From NCBI RefSeq assembly GCF_000471905.2, contig NW_006499617.1:2557304-2621303 (forward strand): a stretch of DNA of 64,000 nucleotides. Direction: 5' to 3'. The notes below the pieces were generated by a model that did no database searches, was not told the origin of the DNA, and worked only from the letters and a program-made list of their open reading frames with translations. The stretch comes from Amborella trichopoda. Taxonomy: Eukaryota > Streptophyta > Magnoliopsida > Amborellales > Amborellaceae. This document shows, piece after piece, positions 1 through 11,013 of this stretch. The number at the start of each line of letters is the position of its first letter. Position 1 is the first letter of the stretch. The position numbers and the translations under genes are program-made.

Positions 1-409
1 AAGACCTCCTCCCCATGCATGGAGTGTGCATTCCTTATCCTTCTCTTATAAGACCTCCTCCCCATGTACGGAGTGTGTATGCTTTCTCCTTCTCTTACAA
101 GACCTCCTCCCCATGCACGAAGTGTGCATGCCTTCTCCTTCTCTTACAAGACCTCCTCCCCATGCATGGAGGATGCATTCCTTATCCTTCTCTTACAAGA
201 CCCCCTCCCCATGCACGGAGTGTGCATTCCTTCTTCTTCTCTTATCGGCCTCCTCCCCATGCACGGAGTGTGCATGCCTTCTCCTTCTCTTATAGACCTC
301 CTCCCCATGCATGGAGTATTCATGCCTTCTACTTCTCTTATATACCTCCTCCCCATGCACGGAGTGTGCTTGCCCTCTCCTTCTCTCATAGACCCCCCTC
401 TCCATGAGG
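1..409 (+). repeat. 49-bp minisatellite with dyad and pyrimidine tract, about 8 copies
   Basis: About eight tandem copies begin at 1, 50, 99, 148, 197, 246, 294 and 342; the last ones are 48 bp. Each unit is CCTCCTCCCC, then CATGCAC-GGAGT-GTGCATG (a perfect 7-bp inverted repeat in the copy at 258-276), then a pyrimidine tract ending CTTCTCTTAT. The array sits just upstream of LTR-like sequence and may continue left of the window. Several overlapping frames stay open through it only because the repeat is free of stops; none looks like a gene. Confidence 0.95.
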
Positions 410-2123
410 CTAGGTGACAAAGTCGCTCAGTCATTATCCCCCTAAGGCAGAAATTGACAAAGCCAGGGCAGAAACTATTGGAGACTTTAGCTCACCTATT
501 CGGCACTACCAGACCTTCGGAATTAGTTAATAGAACCTGCCCCTTGTTGGACTCAGTAGACGAGACCAATAGTGGTACTCTGATTGTGAAAAGAAAACCT
601 GGTGTAGTAGCAAACAAACACTGCCAAAAATTCTCTTCTCCCCCTAAAGTTTGTGAACAATGCATCCCTTCATCTGAGTAGCCTAGTTACACCATTACGT
701 GAATCTCCTCGGTGTTCACGTAGTCTTGTGGCTAAGAAGGAAAAAAGTAAAAGCCAAACGAAAATTTCCAAATGATTTTCCTTTTCGCTTATCTTGAAGC
801 ACAACAATCGGTGGGGCAAGTTGTTTAAACGTATTTTTCATCACCTTGGTCCCTGGTAGGAAGCAGGTCAATAAAGCCTACAAAACAGTGGAAAATTCTC
901 GACAGTCTCAAAATGGCCCTAGAAGTGCTCAAGATCATCATTAGCACTTCAAAAGACCACCATCCATGTTTCCTCACGATCAGACATGTCTAAGGCAGTG
1001 AACACCAAGAAACAGTTTTCAAAAAATTGGTCTTTAGTGCCCTAATCGGACCCTACAACTGGAGCCAGATTTTTGGTGTCTCAAATTACTATGGGACAAC
1101 CACTATTGGATCCGACATAGTCGAAAACCCCTATGGGCCAAGTTTCGACCTGATCAGACACTCCAGGACAAAGATATAAGCAAAACATTGAAACAAGAGA
1201 GGTCGCACACTATTCCCGTATGGCCTCACTTCATCAAAACACCATTAAAGGTGGCTGTTTTTACAGTCCCGGGCAGTCATTTTCAGGGCCCATAACTAAC
1301 TCGTTCCAAATCGGATCGCTACTAAATTTGGTGAGCGCATTCGCTCATCAAGAGGAACAACTCGATATGTGGCATGCCTCGAGACGATATCCGAGCGGGG
1401 AGAAAAGCTAGAGAGAAGTTGCCAATCCATGAAGAAATTACAGAAAATTCAGCAGCGACACTTCTCACTTGATGAACCAAATCACGATGTCCGCACAACG
1501 GATGGGCGCAAGACCAATTCCATTGTGTGCGTAAGGTTCAGGGCTACCATTGGATCAAACCACATATGTAATGGACAGTTAGATTTCATGCACGAAGCCA
1601 TCGAAGTTACTAAAACTCCAGCCGCCGAATTCTAGATTTTGGTGAAAACTCAAAAGTTACGAAATCTTCGTTCGGGCTCCGAATCACTTTCCGATTGTTG
1701 CCACGCAATTGTGATGACATGCTTAGTGCGCTACGGTGAAGAAATCACAGAATAACATTAAGTAAAGACCGCACTATTGATATGAAGTTTTCAAGATTTA
1801 AACAAATTTCAAGTCTCGTTATCATGACACAAAACATGATTCATGGCTCGAAGTTGATATCAAAACAATTGCCATGTTGAGCCCTACAAGAAAACAATAA
1901 TCTTTCGATCAAACGGGCATCAGGACAATCTCAGGTCAGCCACGGAAGATCGCACAAGTTCTCAGGCAGCCACAGAGACTGTTCTAGAATTTCACATATC
2001 ATTAGGCAAGGGCCAAAATACTCTTTATACACCAATTTTAAAATTTATTTTAATTCAATTAAATCTTAATTTTTAACAATTAGGTTTAATTTTGATCAAT
2101 CCACCCATGTCTGGGTACAACTT

Positions 2124-2130
2124 TATATAA
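2124..2130 (+). promoter_or_regulatory. TATA box of LTR-1
   Basis: TATATAA follows the conserved U3 phrase CCACCCATGTCTGGG. The same phrase plus TATA recurs at 20101, 34202, 39292 and 59117 in related LTRs, which supports a real promoter core. Transcription would start around 2155. Confidence 0.7.
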
Positions 2131-2203
2131 ACAAGCACTACCTCATTGTAACAGCACGTAGACCCCACCACCTCTCGGTCTTGAGTGGATTCGTTGAAGA
2201 TTC

Positions 2204-2209
2204 AATAAA
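2204..2209 (+). terminator. Poly(A) signal of LTR-1
   Basis: AATAAA about 75 bp after the TATA box, in the context TTCAATAAAATTTT-like. It recurs at 34267-34272 and 59173-59178 in related LTRs at the same distance from TATA, and so marks the end of the R region. Confidence 0.6.
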
Positions 2210-2404
2210 AATTTTGATTCCTTGCTTGAGCCTGTGAGTACGTCTTGGAGAGAGAGAAGAGAGAGAAGTAAAGGGTCGTTACTCTTTAAGTAGGCAATTT
2301 TCTCTCTCCTCCCCTCTCCCTCTCTTTCTCTCTCTATCTTTCTCTCTCTTTTCTCTCTCTTTCTATCTCTTTTCTCTCTCTTCTCTCTCTCTTTATCTCT
2401 CTTC

Positions 2405-2860
2405 TTTTGTCAATTGGCATGACCTAGCGCTGGTTGGTCTCCTCTCTCTTCATCTATTAGTCCCGATGGCTTTCCCTCTCTTCTTCTGTCAACTGGTGAG
2501 ACCTAATGCCGGTTGGTCTTCTCTCTCTTTGACTATCAGTCAACGAGACCTAGTGCCAGTTGGTCCCCTCTCTCTTCCTTTATCAGTTGTCGAGATCTAG
2601 TGCCGGTTGGTCTCCTCTCTCTTCTTCTACCAGTCAGCGAGACCTAACACCGGTTGGTCACCTTTCTCTTCTTTTATGAATTGGCAAGGTCTAGAGCCAA
2701 CTGGTTTTCCCTCTCTTCTTCTGTCCATTGGAGAGACTAAGCACCAGTCGGCTCCCTTCATCTCTTCTCATCTTACACAGTTGGTGAAGCTTAGCGCTGA
2801 CTGCTTCCTCTCTTTCCTATCTCCCGAAATAGTCGACGATGTCTAGCGCCGACTGCATCT
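2405..2860 (+). repeat. U5 minisatellite of LTR-1 (dyad plus pyrimidine tract)
   Basis: About eight imperfect units of roughly 55-62 bp. Each carries a pair of arms around a core like GAGACCTAG (for example CAACTGG...CCGGTTG, or TTGGC-AAGGTCTAGA-GCCAA), then a CTCTCTCTTCTTCT tract. The two preceding lines (about 2300-2405) are almost pure pyrimidine. It is the positional equivalent of arrays at 46590-47160 and 59395-60330. Confidence 0.9.
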
Positions 2861-3579
2861 CCTATTCCTTCTTCTCTCTCCTTTTGTCTATCCCCTTCCT
2901 CTCTTTAATCATTCCTCTATTGTTCTCTCATTCGACCAAGGGAGAATGAGGTTGTCATCTCATGAAAGTCCTGTCATTTAGCAGTAATGTTGTCGTGCCA
3001 GGTTCGCTTGGCCCGCATTACTGTCATGACAGACCGATCATCGTGCCTAGCTAGTCGATATCGGTAATAACGTCTAATAGTGATCCGTGAGCCTGTCTCA
3101 GTCACCAAGCCTATTTTGCCACCACGCTATGTCAATTATCCGCCAGTGCTCTGACCTTCTTGCTTGGTTGAATTCTTCTCTCCCCCTGTGTTTCTTTCTT
3201 CTTCTTGAATGCTCATGGTTGTGTGCGCTCATCAGAGAGGAAAAGGGTGAGGTTTGACCTACCTGTCTCATAACCTTTGCCATATATGTGTGTGATTGCA
3301 GAAAGCAGAAAATAAGAACAAGGGAGGCGATTCCAAACCAGTTTCATTATTGGGGGGCTTTCTTCATGATCTAAGAGGGCACCCACATGAGTCAACCGGA
3401 GTAAGTCCCGAACCCACCTTTTAAAATTCCTCGCTCACCTGTTGGTAATACCTGCCCTCATTTTCGAATGAGGTTCTTGCGAGAGCGATCTCATGAACGT
3501 CTCGAGTCTTCCCTGAAACCCGAGACGCGAGCCTCCCGATCCCCAAGGGATCCGGGGGGCGGGATCAAGATACCTAACC

Positions 3580-3987
3580 TCTGTCCCCTTTGTCAAGTTT
3601 TCTTCTACTTTCTCTCATTATTGGAACCTTCCGTTTCGTCACTCACTCATATGAGCATACGATGCCCTAAGAAAAGGGTGGGTCTCTTCTACCTACTTGT
3701 CTCGCTAATTAACCATTGAAGTGTTGGGCAGAAAACAAGAGGATTGTAGGTCAAGGGAGGCGATTCTGAACCAACTAAAGCAGCTAGGGGGCTTTCTTCA
3801 TGACTTAAGAGGGCACCCGTGCGAGCTAGCCCGAGTAAGTCCCGAACCCACCTTAAATTGCTCTTTCATTGGTTGGTATACCGCAAGGTTCTGAGAGAGC
3901 GATCTCAAATCTCGAGTTCTCTAAAAACCCGAGATACGGGCCGCCAGATCCTCTAGATCTGGAAGGTGAGATCGAGGAACCTAACCA
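3580..3987 (+). mobile_element. LTR fragment of subfamily 2 joined to LTR-1; real 3' LTR end
   Basis: Immediately after the LTR-1 terminus the sequence switches to one matching the last 410 bp of the element-A LTR (compare 21083-21496): CCTTTGTCAA.TTTTCTTCT, CATATGAGCATAC, the hairpin near 3667-3700, a GTAAGT at 3835 and the terminus CTAACCA at 3987. The LTR end motif is thus present twice in 410 bp. The copy at 3987 is the one followed by a primer binding site. Confidence 0.8.
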
Positions 3988-3989
3988 GC

Positions 3990-4009
3990 TTGGTGACTCC
4001 CTTAGGGAC
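3990..4009 (+). promoter_or_regulatory. Primer binding site, Tat/Ogre type
   Basis: TTGGTGACTCCCTTAGGGAC lies two bases after the LTR end. It matches the sites at 47972 and 61127 and resembles the TGGCGACTC..CTGGGGAC site of plant Tat/Ogre elements, usually ascribed to a tRNA-Arg primer. Confidence 0.8.
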
Positions 4010-4843
4010 TTGCTATCCCTTAGTTGGTTCAGTCTTGTTTGACCTGTATCTTCTTTTACTTTCCGCATTACTTTCTATGACACCTGGGTTATTCAACCCG
4101 TTCGTCCTAGTCAGGGATTTTCTCATCCCCGCACTCGTGACTGTCTACCATGGTCGAGGTAGGCTCAAATCCCTGAAGCATGAGGCAGTCCACCAAGCTA
4201 GGACTAGACAGTCAAAACACCCCCTCAGGGACCTATAAGGGGACAGGAAGCACTTAGGTCAGCCCATTGAAGGGATCATCTTTCTCATCCACCAGTCAAG
4301 GAAGAATTTCTAGGCCTCTTCTCCCACTGTCGACTTTGCAGGACTTCATCTCAGGCGCATCTCGCCTCATCCGTTCATCCATTCAGAAGGACATTCCTGA
4401 GAAACCAAAAACTCGGGATTCTTCCAATATGGATGACGATGCTAAAAGCACCCTACAATGGTCAAACCCGAGGCAAGACCTAAAATATCCCCTGTGTATG
4501 TCTAATTCCTGCCCGAAACATTCTAACTCTTCTTCTCCTCCCTCCTCTTATATTCTCTCCATAGGTGCAGCTCGATGGTGCCCAAACTTCGACACTCTAA
4601 ACAGAGAGTTCTGAGGCACCAGCCTTACCCATCCACATTAAGAGAGCCTCAGAGAGATGTTGGCCCAGGCGGCTAGATTCTCGACAGCCCTTGACGCCCT
4701 GTCAACCTGAGCCAAAACCGAGTCATCTTCAAGCTCCTGTTCTAAAGAGCCTTCCCACATGGTGCAGATCATGGAAGTATCAGCTAGCACAGAGCAAATG
4801 GGACTAAGATTTGGAAAGAAGCTATAGCCCACACCTCAAAAAT
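4010..4843 (+). pseudogene. Deleted internal region B: gag-pro linker remnant only
   Basis: After about 130 bp of leader (to about 4145) the sequence jumps to the gag-protease linker. It aligns with 22060-22850 of element A, including the phrase CTAAAAGCACCCTACAA. The frame at 4267-4614 contains one copy of a degenerate acidic motif (DDDAKSTLQWS...DLKYPL) that is repeated with a 26-residue period in element A. ORF1, gag, protease and the antisense ORF are missing. At 4843 the linker runs straight into an LTR. The deletion ends can be placed only within a few tens of bases by eye. Confidence 0.65.
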
Positions 4844-5040
4844 CTCAGGCCCTCTCTCTCTCTCTAAGAAAACTCTTCAACTATTTTACCCTTCGATAAA
4901 AAAATAAAGAGTTTTTTTCCCCCCTTTTATACTCAGCAGCACCGCAAACTTCCCTTGACAAATCTGAAAAGATGTTGTAGTCCTCATCTTTAGATGGCAA
5001 AATGACTAGGCCGTGGCTTGTCAAGCCCGAGACTCGAAAA

Positions 5041-5144
5041 GGGCCATCACTGTGCGCCTTCATCAAGGGCCATCGCCACGCACCTTTGTCAAGGGCCATC
5101 ATCGCATGCCTTTGCCTAGAGGCTATCACTGTGCCCTTCAATTA
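5041..5144 (+). repeat. 26-bp tandem repeat, 4 copies
   Basis: Units start at 5041, 5067, 5093 and 5119 with the core GGGCCATC.C..C.CACCTT. The mate LTR has 27-bp versions at about 29582-29690 (AAGAAG.CGTCGTCG..), so the array evolved differently in the two LTRs. Confidence 0.8.
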
Positions 5145-5379
5145 GGGTTTAACTCCATGCGCCTCAACATGTGGCTACCAAGGGCGCATCATCTAGGCCT
5201 AATGCCGCGTGCACCACTTAACATTTTATGTCGTGATCATGCAACGACACTTCCATATGGATCATTGTCCTATTTCCTTAGTAGGTTCATTCCCTGTGCC
5301 ACAGTCTCACTCCTAAGGGAGTCCAGTCTCTAGTAACAGCTCTGATCCTCATGGAGTCACATTCCTTCTCCACACCACG

Positions 5380-5810
5380 GTCTGTGCTGCATGACCTTAA
5401 ATTGCACCGCTATGGTCCAAACTCTATGACCTTAAACTGTAGCAGAGATCTAGTTGCACGACCTTAAACTGCTTAGTCCTTGTCACACGACTCAAAACTT
5501 TACGATCGGGGTTCAAACTACATGACCTTAAACTATAGCGAGGGTCTAATTGCACGACCTTAAGTTGCTTAGTCCTCGTCGCAACACTCAAAACTGTACC
5601 ACCATGGTCCAGCTGTTGTGACCTTAAACTATAATGCACGTCCTGACAGCATGACGTTAAAAGGCTTAGTGCCATGGTCCAAACTATATGACCCTAAACT
5701 ATAGCAGAGGACTAGTTGCATGACCTTAAACTGCATGGTCCTAGTTGCATGACTCTAAAATTGCATAGCGATGGTCCGAGCTACAAGACCCTAAAATTGT
5801 AATGCACGGC
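5380..5810 (+). repeat. Dispersed-tandem array on motif TGACCTTAAACTGCA (U3)
   Basis: Roughly twelve units of about 35-40 bp share GCATGACCTTAAACTG followed by variable text such as TATGGTCC. Units are not strictly periodic. The same motif fills 16735-17060, 29905-30545 and 31070-31330. This is an LTR-internal U3 repeat of subfamily 2. Confidence 0.85.
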
Positions 5811-6038
5811 ATGAAAAATGGCCCATACGCATAACTTTTACCAAGAGATGGACCACCTTTTCGCAAAGGGGTATTTCATAAACATCTCTGGTGGAGTTAG
5901 ATGTTTGTGAAAGGTCATACCTACCCCTTTAATCCCCAATGAGTTTGACAACATCCCAGTGAGAGTCACGCCCTATTGCGACCTACTATCTCTAAGGAGT
6001 TAGGTTCATGCTTATCTTCTCAACCCCTATAGGGGTTA

Positions 6039-6043
6039 CGCTT
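6039..6043 (+). repeat. Target site duplication of element C, left copy
   Basis: CGCTT directly precedes the TG of the 5' LTR. The right copy is TGCTT at 16488-16492, differing by one transition. Five bases is the usual length for Ty3/gypsy integration. Confidence 0.6.
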
Positions 6044-6560
6044 TGTAAGGACCCCAATGTTTTGGACTTAGACCCTCATGATAGTAGAAAGAAGGAAGCA
6101 CACGCCCGACGCTAAGGGAGAAGACTAATGCCACGTGCGATTGGAGGAATTACCATGAACGTAAGGTGTAACACCGTGCATGACATGAGGTTGCACCGTC
6201 TGAGAGTTGGAGAGAGAGCAGAGAAGCCTGAGAAGTGCCCTTTTGAGTAACGCCGCCTGGGCTAACGCCGAGCGTGAAGACAAGAGAGTATCGCATCGCC
6301 GTGCGCATAAGGGACTATCGCCATGTGCATACGGGAGTATCTCCACGTGCATAAGATACTATCATTGCGCAAGTTGAGGGCTCGGGCTGGTCAGCGCGTG
6401 GCAGTGCACGGGTGGTGTATATAGTTGTCCAGGGAGTTTCTTATCTCTTATGTTTTCTCTCTCTCCCCCTGTGTGCCAAGTGGGAACGGCTTGCTGAACC
6501 CACAAGGACTCTTGTTTCCCATGCTTTCTGAGCCCATGATGATGATGTTCCCCATGCTTT

Positions 6561-6954
6561 CCCTTCTCTCTCTCCTCTGGCATACCACTTGTTATTTATG
6601 TGTTGCTATTTGTCCCAGGCTACCACCCCTTGTCCATTACGTGCTGCGACCATATGTGATTAATTACACACCCCACCACCCATGAAATGGGGTTTTCTAT
6701 CTCTTACCCACGTTCACCTCTCCTCCCTTGGTCATTTGAGCTCTCCAAACCTTGTTGCCCTTCTCTCTCTCCTCTGGCATACCACTTGTTATTTGTGTGT
6801 TGCCACTTGTCCCATGCTACCACCCCTTGTCCATTACATGCTGCGACCGTATGTAATTATTTACACACCCCACCACCCATGAAATGGGGTTTTCTATCTC
6901 TCACCCACGTTCATCTCTCCTCCCTTGGTCATTTAAGCTCTCCAAACCTTGTTC
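6561..6954 (+). repeat. 197-bp tandem duplication in the 5' LTR of C
   Basis: Two copies start with CCCTTCTCTCTCTCCTCTGG at 6561 and 6758 and run through CACCCCACCACCCATGAAAT to CTCTCCAAACCTTGTT. The 3' LTR has one copy (about 13257-13452). The unit includes the TATA-like stretch (TATTTATACA in the 3' mate near 13359), so the duplication may double the promoter core. Confidence 0.85.
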
Positions 6955-8493
6955 CTTAATCTTGGACCTTAGCCATTGGAACTGGGCAGTCAAGGTGAAG
7001 TTAGAGGAAGACTTTCGAGTTTCATTGGTAGAACGTAAGTGGATCTAGCTTCCATGTTTTCCTACTTTTGTTTGTTGCATGCTATTTAGATCATCAAGGT
7101 GTGAATTCCAAGTATGAATATGGATGTGATGGTAAATATGTGTGTGAACGTGTGACATTGAGATCTAGTTGGAATGTGCTCTGTATTTTCCAAAAATGTG
7201 ACTCTTATTCATGTGATAGGTAGAGTACTGTATGATGGTTATGAAATTTGGTGGGAAAGAACCCCTATGAATCTATTTTAAGATGGAAAAGACCTTGTTT
7301 TAATAACTATTTTAGTTTGGATGCTATTAGTCGTCTTTTGAAGTATGCCAAAACTGTAAAATGGAATTCCAGGGAATTTACATACTTTTGTGATGAAATT
7401 TTGGCTAAGAAAATGATATCCAATTGGTCTCAAATCACCACCATTTGAAATATATATGAGTCGACTTTGTGTTTGGTGCCCATTTCTTGCTAAAATTCTT
7501 ATTAGTTTGGAAGATATGGCTCGTTCTATGCATGTATGTCATTGTTAGCAGACTGTGATAATTTTCAGGAATGTTACGTCTATTCTACTGAGACTTTCAC
7601 TAAGAAATTGGACTCCAAATGACACAAAAGTACCTCCATTGGAAATATATACGAGCCTAGTAAAATGTTTGTTTTTTTCTGCTGCTCTAATTCTTTACAA
7701 AAATGAAGCTATGTTTCAAATTGAGTGGGTATATCATTGTCGACTCTTTTCCTAGATTTTTGACTAATACTACTATGTTCACTGATTTTAACTAACCAAA
7801 AAAAGTTCATTTTCAGCCAAACTACAGCCAATTGAAAAATATTTTTATGGACTAAAATTTTCATGTGGAAACTATTTTCAAATTCTTCTTGGATTGAAAG
7901 TTATAGTTTTTTTTATAAAGACTATGGACAACTTTTATAAAACTCAGAATTTATGGCTCTGTCGCCACCGATTTTGACAGAGAATAAGGGGCTCATTTTC
8001 TTCCAAACCATTACCATTTGAACGATTAATAAGTAAGATTAAATTCATGTGTTGAACACTTTTTGGAATTTCTTCTTGATTGTGAGTTATGAAGTAAATT
8101 TTAAAGACATGTCACTGCCTTCACTACACAACAGATTTTAAGTAAAATATCTTCATTCTTTTGAACTTTTGAGAGGCCAAACAAGGTCCAATTATTTTCA
8201 TACTACCCCGATTTGAAAGATAGGTGTGTTTAACGTAAAATTTGTTTTGAAACCATCTTCAAGTTCCAAACGAATCAAGAGTTATGACCCTATTTATAAC
8301 CAGATGTCACGACTTGAAATTGTAGCTGTAATACTCATTCTGTGATATAAACACTGTTATTCTTTAAAATGGATATTGTTATTCTGTGATATGGACACCG
8401 TTATTCTATGAATCTGATACTGTTAAAATGTGATGTGCCACTACCAAAATGTGATATTGCTGCTATCATAATGAGATACTAATATCATCCTAA

Positions 8494-8950
8494 TGATGGT
8501 ACCATGCTGCTTATGAGTTATGTGAATGGGTACCTATTGTGTGAATGATGGTATCGTGCTACTTATGTATTATGTGAATGGGTACTTGCTATGTGAATGA
8601 TGATTCCGTGCTGCTTATAAGTTATGTGAATGGATACTTACTGTGTGAATGATGGTATAGTGCTGCTTATGTGTTATGTGAATGGGTACTTACTGTGTGA
8701 ATGATGGTACCGTACTGCTTATGTGTTATGTGAATGGGTACATATTGTATGAATGATGGTACCATGCTGCTTATGTGTTATGTGAATGATGGTACAATGC
8801 TATTTATGTGTTATGTGAATGGCTACCTACTATGTGAATGATGGTACCGTGCTGCTTATGTGTTATGTGAATGGGTACCTATTGTGTGAATGATGGTACC
8901 GCGCTGCTGATATGATATTTGAATGGGCACATATTGTGTGAATGATGGTG
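8494..8950 (+). repeat. 52-bp minisatellite in the 5' LTR of C, about 9 copies
   Basis: The unit is GATGGTACCGTGCTGCTTAT followed by GTGTTATGTGAATGGGTACC and TACTGTGTGAAT. One truncated unit occurs near 8785. The mate array is at 14993-15510. Confidence 0.9.
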
Positions 8951-9919
8951 CTGACAACTAAGATCTTTCCCTAACTCCCAATGATAGGACGAGAGTCAGG
9001 ATGTGAATGTGAATATTTAGGAGTGTCACCTCCCCCAGATCTATATGGGTACTACGCAATGGGTCACCCTTTGGTAGTTAAATATTGTGATACTATGACT
9101 GTTATGTGATTACTTGAGATGTGAGATTGACCTGAGATATATGATTACCTGAATTATGTGACTGACCTGAGAGATGTGGTTAGCCTTGTGAAAAGGGTTA
9201 CAGCGTGGGTGGTGTCTGTTAATTTTGTTATGCTCTCTTATTTGTGTGGATCTATTGAAATCTGACAGATTGCTTACGAATATGATATTTACATCTTATA
9301 CTGTACCTGCTCCACCATGAAGAGCATCATCCTACAATTGTGACAAAATTTTGATGCACGACTCCTGTTTTATGAGCATGGCTTAGAACCTTGATCTGTG
9401 TTGTGTGATAATATTCATAAGCAGGGAAGCATGATACTATGACCTACTTACTGGGCTTTTTAGCTCATTCCTTTGCTTCCACCCTTGTAGATTAGTAGCT
9501 ACAGGTTGAAGACAAGTGGGCGGTGATCGTGTTTGGTGGACTGAAGGTCTGCGCTAGACTAGAAGATCTCCTTGTTTTTGTAAGTGTTAGTTGGCCGCCG
9601 ATCGTATTATGTTGTTTGTGAAGCTTTGGAATTTTGCTAATAAGGTTTGGTGCCGTGGATGAATTGTAGCATTCTGGATATTATGGTTATGACTTTTGGA
9701 GAATGCATATGGATATGAATGGTTTCAATTTATCCACCTTTTGTTGTTGTTTCTTGTGGGAGTTGTGTTTTTTCTCATGGTTGCTTTGATTCCGCAATTA
9801 TGACATGTGTTGATGCCACTACCACTTGAGTGACATATGCGACCTCCGGTCGTGATCCTGCAGTCTGTCGCCCTCAGATTTAGGATGGTAGGGGTCAGGG
9901 GATGGGGTCATGACAGTTA

Positions 9920-9931
9920 TGGTATTAGAGT
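9920..9931 (+). promoter_or_regulatory. Primer binding site of element C (tRNA-Met type)
   Basis: TGGTATTAGAGT lies four bases after the 5' LTR end. It matches the plant initiator tRNA-Met site TGGTATCAGAGC at all but two or three positions, which fits chromovirus-type gypsy elements. Confidence 0.75.
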
Positions 9932-10070
9932 AGCTAGGATAGGATTCTTGGCCTAAGGAGTTTAAAAGTGTCTTTAGAATAGTTTTAGGTAGATTAGTAA
10001 CTTAGTGCTTGTGTCTTAGGTTGATGATGCTGAGGACATAGGCCAATAATACAAGTTATATTAAAAAAAA

Positions 10071-11013
10071 CACCGAGGCCCTCGGTGAGTTTATCAGGAC
10101 CTTCAGGGCCATGACACAAATGATGAAGGAAGTAATGCCGTCCCTACCCCAGGATAGAGTCATAGTAACCGTATAAAGAGGTTTAAGAGGGTGGCACCTC
10201 CATCTTTCTTAGGGAAGGGAAGTGTAGAGAAAGAAGAGAGATGGCTAACGCAAGTGGAAAATATTTTTAGAGTCCTACAGTGCTCTGATGAGCAGAAGTT
10301 GAGACTAGGTGCCTTCATGTTAGAAGGGGACACCGAACATTGGTGGTGTTTGGTTTAGCAGGCCTGGGAAGAGAATGAGATAGTACCTACTTGGGGAGGC
10401 TTTTTAGAGGCCTTCAATGAAAAATATTTCCCTGAATCAATAAAAGAAAGGAAGGAGGCTGAATTCATAGAACTACAGCAAGGGAATCTAACCGTTGATC
10501 AGTATGTGGCCAAATTTTTCAGAGTTATCCCAATACGTGCCGCTTATCATCAACATGGAGGCTAGAAAGGCATATAAGTTCGAGAGTGGGTTATGGCTTG
10601 ATCAGAGGGAGAGTTCTGTCGGCCAATCTTAAGGCCTTCTCTCAATTTGTGGACTTGGCTAGAAAGGTGGAAAAAGATTGTGATGAAAATCAATTGAGGA
10701 GAGAGAAGGGAGGACAACGCCTCCACCCTCTGGGGGTCCACGAGGAAAGGAAAGTTGAAGGAATGACAAGACCCAAAAGACCTCCCAGGGTGCCGTCAAG
10801 AAGAGGCAACTCATGTATTGTACCTCTTGCAGGAAGCAGAGCCATGTGGCTTCTAAGTGCTGGCTGAACACCAGGACATGTTACAATTGTGGCAAGTTGG
10901 GCCACTTGATTAGAATGTACCTGACATTGAATGATGAACTCAAGCCCAAAGCTCAGGTTCAGGTCTTTGCACTTGAACGGGAAGGAGCTAAAGCCTCGAC
11001 TTCGGGGAACTAG
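10071..11013 (+). pseudogene. gag: Degenerate gag of element C
   Basis: Gag would form the nucleocapsid of the retrotransposon particle. Readable pieces in order are EALGEFIRTFRAM near 10075; FRVLQCSDEQ, LEGDTEHWW and FNEKYFPES (the retrotransposon gag core) from about 10260 to 10440; QGNLTVDQYVAKF near 10480; GRVLSANLKAFSQFVDLARK in the frame 10586-10867; and two zinc knuckles in 10813-11013. The first knuckle, CTSCRKQSHVASKC, is a complete CX2CX4HX4C. The second, CYNCGKLGHLIRMY, has lost its last cysteine. At least one in-frame stop and two or three frameshifts separate the pieces, so it is dead. After the knuckles the frame ends at 11013, and no protease or polymerase follows. This family is clearly gypsy-type gag; subfamily assignment is inference. 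Confidence 0.85.

Larger units (their letters stand above)
410..3579 (+). mobile_element. LTR-1: giant LTR of a Tat/Ogre-like Ty3/gypsy element (left end unresolved)
   Basis: The sequence has LTR landmarks in the right order: U3, a TATA box at 2124-2130, an AATAAA at 2204-2209, a U5 of about 1.37 kb holding a minisatellite (2405-2860), a hairpin near 3236-3269, and a terminus ACCTAACC at 3579. It aligns by eye along most of its length with the LTRs at 45996-47969 and 57864-61124. The motif that opens those LTRs (..AACGTATTTTTCA) lies at about 822-840 here, so this copy extends further left and its true start is not seen. No open frame in it is credible. Family assignment comes from the linked primer binding site and from gag/protease in related copies. 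Confidence 0.8.
4844..6043 (+). mobile_element. Element A 5' LTR, first part (before nested insertion)
   Basis: This matches 29366 onward in the 3' LTR: CTCAGGC.CTCTCTCTCTCT, TTTTACCCTTCGATAAA, CTCACTCCT.AGGGAGT, and then repeats built on TGACCTTAAACTGCA. The left limit is the start of shared sequence; I cannot find a clear TG terminus. The LTR is interrupted at 6043 by element C and resumes at 16493. The two parts sum to about 6.2 kb, close to the 6.45 kb of the 3' mate. Confidence 0.75.
6044..9915 (+). mobile_element. Element C 5' LTR
   Basis: 3872 bp, collinear with 12751-16487. It contains a 197-bp tandem duplication absent from the mate, a 52-bp minisatellite (8494-8950), and the conserved tail TGGGCTTTTTAGCTCATTCC near 9448. 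From 7000 to 8480 it is AT-rich, matches the mate and has no credible frame. Confidence 0.85.

Noticed and set aside
144..434. Overlapping short frames in the 49-bp array
   Set aside because: Repeat-driven, present in several phases and both strands, with no homology.
8494..8950. CRISPR-like array
   Set aside because: Units are contiguous tandem repeats without unique spacers, in a eukaryotic retrotransposon LTR.
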